The notes beneath the pieces are model-generated. The model was not told the origin of the DNA, did not search any database, and saw only the letters and a list, made by a program, of their open reading frames with translations. Below are positions 5,800 through 7,691 of a stretch of DNA of 7,691 bases, piece by piece. The translations under genes and the position numbers were made by a program. The stretch's first letter is position 1; the number at the start of each line of letters is the position of its first letter. The stretch comes from Actinobacteria bacterium 21-64-8 (GTDB taxonomy: Bacteria > Actinomycetota > Acidimicrobiia > Acidimicrobiales > RAAP-2): positions 1 through 7,691 of the forward strand of contig NCBD01000106.1 in the NCBI GenBank assembly GCA_002255315.1, in the 5' to 3' direction.

Positions 5800-7599
5800 G
5801 TGGAACCGACGAACGTGGAGAACCCGGACTACTTCCATAAAGTCGTCGACTGCCAGTGGGCCTGTCCCGCGCACACCAACGTCCCGGGCTATATCCGACT
5901 CATCGCCCAAGGGCGCTTCGACGACGCCTATTTGCTCAATCGCGAATCAAACGTCTTTCCGGGAATCTTGGGACGCACCTGCGACCGGCCCTGCGAGCCC
6001 GCCTGTCGACGAGAGCGCGTAGACGGTAGCCCCGTCGCCATCTGTCGACTCAAGCGTGTAGCGGCCGACTTAAAGGGCGATCTGAGTGATCGACTGCCCC
6101 AGATTCCCCGCGAAAAAAACGGCCGTCGGATCGCGCTTATCGGTGCCGGTCCGTCGTCGCTGACGGTGGCGAACGATCTCTTGCCCCTGGGTTATGAGGT
6201 CGTGCTCTTTGAACAGTTCGCCCGCGCCGGCGGACTCATGCGCACCAACATTCCCGAATTTCGCCTGCCCGACTCGGTACTCGACGAAGAGACCGGGGTC
6301 ATTATCGATATGGGCGTTGACGTGCGATACGGACAAGCGATTACGAGTCTTCGCGCCTTGCTGGACGAGCATTATGACGCCATCTTCGTGGGCGTGGGCG
6401 CACCCAAGGGCAAAGAACTGGACCTGCCTGGTCGACACGACGAAGTCGAGTCTCGCATTCACGTGGGTATTGAGTGGTTGGAGTCGGTCGCCTTCGGTCA
6501 TATCGACTCCATTGGCGAACGCGTCTTAATTATTGGCGTGGGTAATACCGCGATGGACTGTTGTCGAACGTCGCGACGACTCGGCGGCAAGGACATCAAG
6601 GTCATGGCCCGGCGCCCGCGCGAGTACTTCAAGGCCTCACCGTGGGAGCTCGACGACGCCGAGGAAGAAGGCGTCGACATTGTCGTGAACCACTCGCCGA
6701 CTCGCTTCGTCCTCGACAACGGCAAACTCGTCGGTATGGAGTTTGACGTCGTGGAGTGGGACGAAGGAGCTCGCCACGCCACGGTCACCTCGAGCGTGAT
6801 ACTGCCCTGTGACGACGTAATTCTCGCCATCGGGCAAGAAAATGCCTTTCCGTGGATTGAACGCGACCTTGGACTCGAGTTTGGCGAGTGGGACCTGCCA
6901 ATCGTCGACGAGGTCACGATGCAGTCGAGTCTGCCGGGGGTCTTTTTCGGTGGCGACGCGGCCTTTGGTCCGAAGAACATTATCTGGGCGGTCGCGCACG
7001 GCCACGCCGCGGCAATCTCCATTCATCGGTACTGCGAGGGTGCCTCGCTGCACGATCGCCCTCCCATGGGCATGACCCTGGTGAGTCAAAAGATGGGCAT
7101 GAGCGAGTGGAGTTACCACAACGACTTCAACCCTTCCGCGCGCCAAAAGATGAACCACGTCGATCTCACGGAGCGCTTTAGTTCCCTCGGTCTGGAAGTG
7201 GAGCTCGGCTTCAGCGCTGAACAAACTGCGCGCGAAGTGCAACGTTGCCTCAATTGCGACGTGCAGACCGACTTCAACGCGCCTGCGTGCATCGAGTGCG
7301 ACGCCTGCATTGACATCTGTCCGGTGCAGTGTCTCACGATTACTTCAGACGCGGACGAAGTGACTTTGCGTTCTAAGTTGTCGGCTCCCGCGAACAACCT
7401 TGAGCAGTCGCTCTACGTCTCTCAGGCGCTGCCCCAAACGGGGCGCGTCATGGTCAAGGACGAAAACGTGTGCGTGCACTGTGGACTCTGCGCCGAACGC
7501 TGCCCCACGAGCGCCTGGGATATGGCGCTCTTTGATCTTGCGATTCCTTACGCACACAGCGCGAACTTCGTGCCCGTACCCTCGATTCGAGTCTCCTAG
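5800..7599 (+). CDS. GltD-like FAD/NAD(P) oxidoreductase with N-terminal Fe-S domain and C-terminal 2[4Fe-4S] ferredoxin
   Basis: About 599 residues. Related to the glutamate synthase small subunit (GltD/NfnL/DPYD N-terminal family), it should move electrons between NAD(P)H, FAD and Fe-S clusters in the cytoplasm. Domains, numbered from GTG 5800: an Fe-S helical domain (about 10-105; WACPAHTNVPGY, GRTCDRPCEPACRR, VAICRLKR); an FAD Rossmann motif RIALIGAGPSSLTVAN (about 110-125) with GGLMRTNIPEFRLP; an NAD(P) motif VLIIGVGNTAMDCC (about 240-253) followed by ARRPREYF; a C-terminal FAD motif VFFGGDAAFGPKNIIWAVAHG near 380-400; and two clusters, C497-x2-C-x2-C-x3-CP and C558-x2-C-x2-C-x3-CP. GTG 5800 is chosen because GGAGGG ends 7 nt upstream; ATG 5785 in the same frame overlaps that site. 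The next gene, 3 nt downstream, is a 2-oxoacid:acceptor oxidoreductase subunit, so this is probably its electron-exchange partner rather than a glutamate synthase subunit (inference). No large GltB subunit is in view. Confidence 0.88.
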   Translation: MEPTNVENPDYFHKVVDCQWACPAHTNVPGYIRLIAQGRFDDAYLLNRESNVFPGILGRTCDRPCEPACRRERVDGSPVAICRLKRVAADLKGDLSDRLPQIPREKNGRRIALIGAGPSSLTVANDLLPLGYEVVLFEQFARAGGLMRTNIPEFRLPDSVLDEETGVIIDMGVDVRYGQAITSLRALLDEHYDAIFVGVGAPKGKELDLPGRHDEVESRIHVGIEWLESVAFGHIDSIGERVLIIGVGNTAMDCCRTSRRLGGKDIKVMARRPREYFKASPWELDDAEEEGVDIVVNHSPTRFVLDNGKLVGMEFDVVEWDEGARHATVTSSVILPCDDVILAIGQENAFPWIERDLGLEFGEWDLPIVDEVTMQSSLPGVFFGGDAAFGPKNIIWAVAHGHAAAISIHRYCEGASLHDRPPMGMTLVSQKMGMSEWSYHNDFNPSARQKMNHVDLTERFSSLGLEVELGFSAEQTAREVQRCLNCDVQTDFNAPACIECDACIDICPVQCLTITSDADEVTLRSKLSAPANNLEQSLYVSQALPQTGRVMVKDENVCVHCGLCAERCPTSAWDMALFDLAIPYAHSANFVPVPSIRVS

Positions 7600-7602
7600 A
7601 CC

Positions 7603-7691
7603 ATGACCGCGCTCTTGCCCACGAACCAGCGCCAACGGGTGAATGACTTCGCGATCAAGTTGGCCAACGTCAACGGGACCGGTTCGGCCAG
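7603..7691 (+). CDS. 2-oxoacid:acceptor oxidoreductase alpha subunit, 5' end only (cut by window edge)
   Basis: The visible 29 codons read MTALLPTNQRQRVNDF followed by AIKLANVNGTGSA. The VNxxxI(K/R)xAxVNGTGS(A/Q) pattern is how the gamma/alpha-fused subunit of some 2-oxoglutarate/2-oxoacid:ferredoxin oxidoreductases (KorA-like) begins, at the gamma-domain GxGxxG-like loop. It starts 3 nt after the stop of the flavoprotein gene, so the two are almost certainly co-transcribed and translationally coupled. The enzyme family uses thiamine diphosphate (bound by the beta subunit, not in view) to interconvert 2-oxoacids plus CoA with acyl-CoA plus CO2, using ferredoxin. The call rests on a short fragment and family recall. 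Confidence 0.7.
   Translation, partial: MTALLPTNQRQRVNDFAIKLANVNGTGSA

Noticed and set aside
1..7691. CRISPR array, insertion sequence, phage or toxin-antitoxin system
   Set aside because: No spaced repeats, transposase, integrase or phage-like protein was seen; the only long direct repeat is the two-copy 26-bp duplication in nnr.

Overview
The window is bacterial chromosomal DNA with high G+C, several GTG starts and tightly packed genes. No insertion sequence, phage gene, CRISPR array, rRNA or tRNA was recognised. The gene mix suggests a high-GC Actinomycetota-like genome, perhaps Acidimicrobiia: a TetR/DHA2 efflux pair, a DUF2277 protein, double VOC proteins, YbjQ, and a GltD-like/ferredoxin protein next to a 2-oxoacid:acceptor oxidoreductase. 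That assignment is inference from gene content and style, with no marker gene to confirm it.

Layout. 1-238 holds no convincing gene but has several inverted repeats. 239-931 (-) is a TetR-family repressor. It is divergent from an MFS drug-efflux permease of the 14-helix DHA2 type (1025-2503, +), and the 93-bp gap between them carries palindromes and a promoter-like pair, a classic locally regulated efflux module. Facing the permease is a minus-strand group read right to left: a small three-helix membrane protein (3804-3499), a double-domain VOC/glyoxalase-like protein (3412-2777) whose second domain looks internally deleted, and a DUF2277 protein (2774-2520) starting 2 nt after the VOC stop. 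From 3987 (+) runs nnr, the bifunctional NAD(P)H-hydrate epimerase/dehydratase. It is split by an exact 26-bp tandem duplication that shifts the frame. Its 3' end overlaps that of a convergent ybjQ-type gene (5639-5319, -). The right end is a plus-strand redox operon: a GltD-like flavoprotein with N-terminal Fe-S and C-terminal 2[4Fe-4S] ferredoxin domains (5800-7599), then, after 3 nt, the start of a 2-oxoacid:acceptor oxidoreductase alpha subunit cut by the window edge.

How the genes may work together. TetR probably represses the efflux pump and itself until a ligand releases it. The flavoprotein and the 2-oxoacid oxidoreductase probably form one electron-transfer unit linking 2-oxoacid oxidation or reductive carboxylation, ferredoxin-type clusters and NAD(P)H. 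Nnr repairs damaged NAD(P)H, and its frame is broken here.

The main surprises are the perfect duplication in nnr and the apparent in-frame loss of about 45 residues from the second VOC domain. I do not see a clearly new biological system; most of the window is ordinary housekeeping and accessory DNA.
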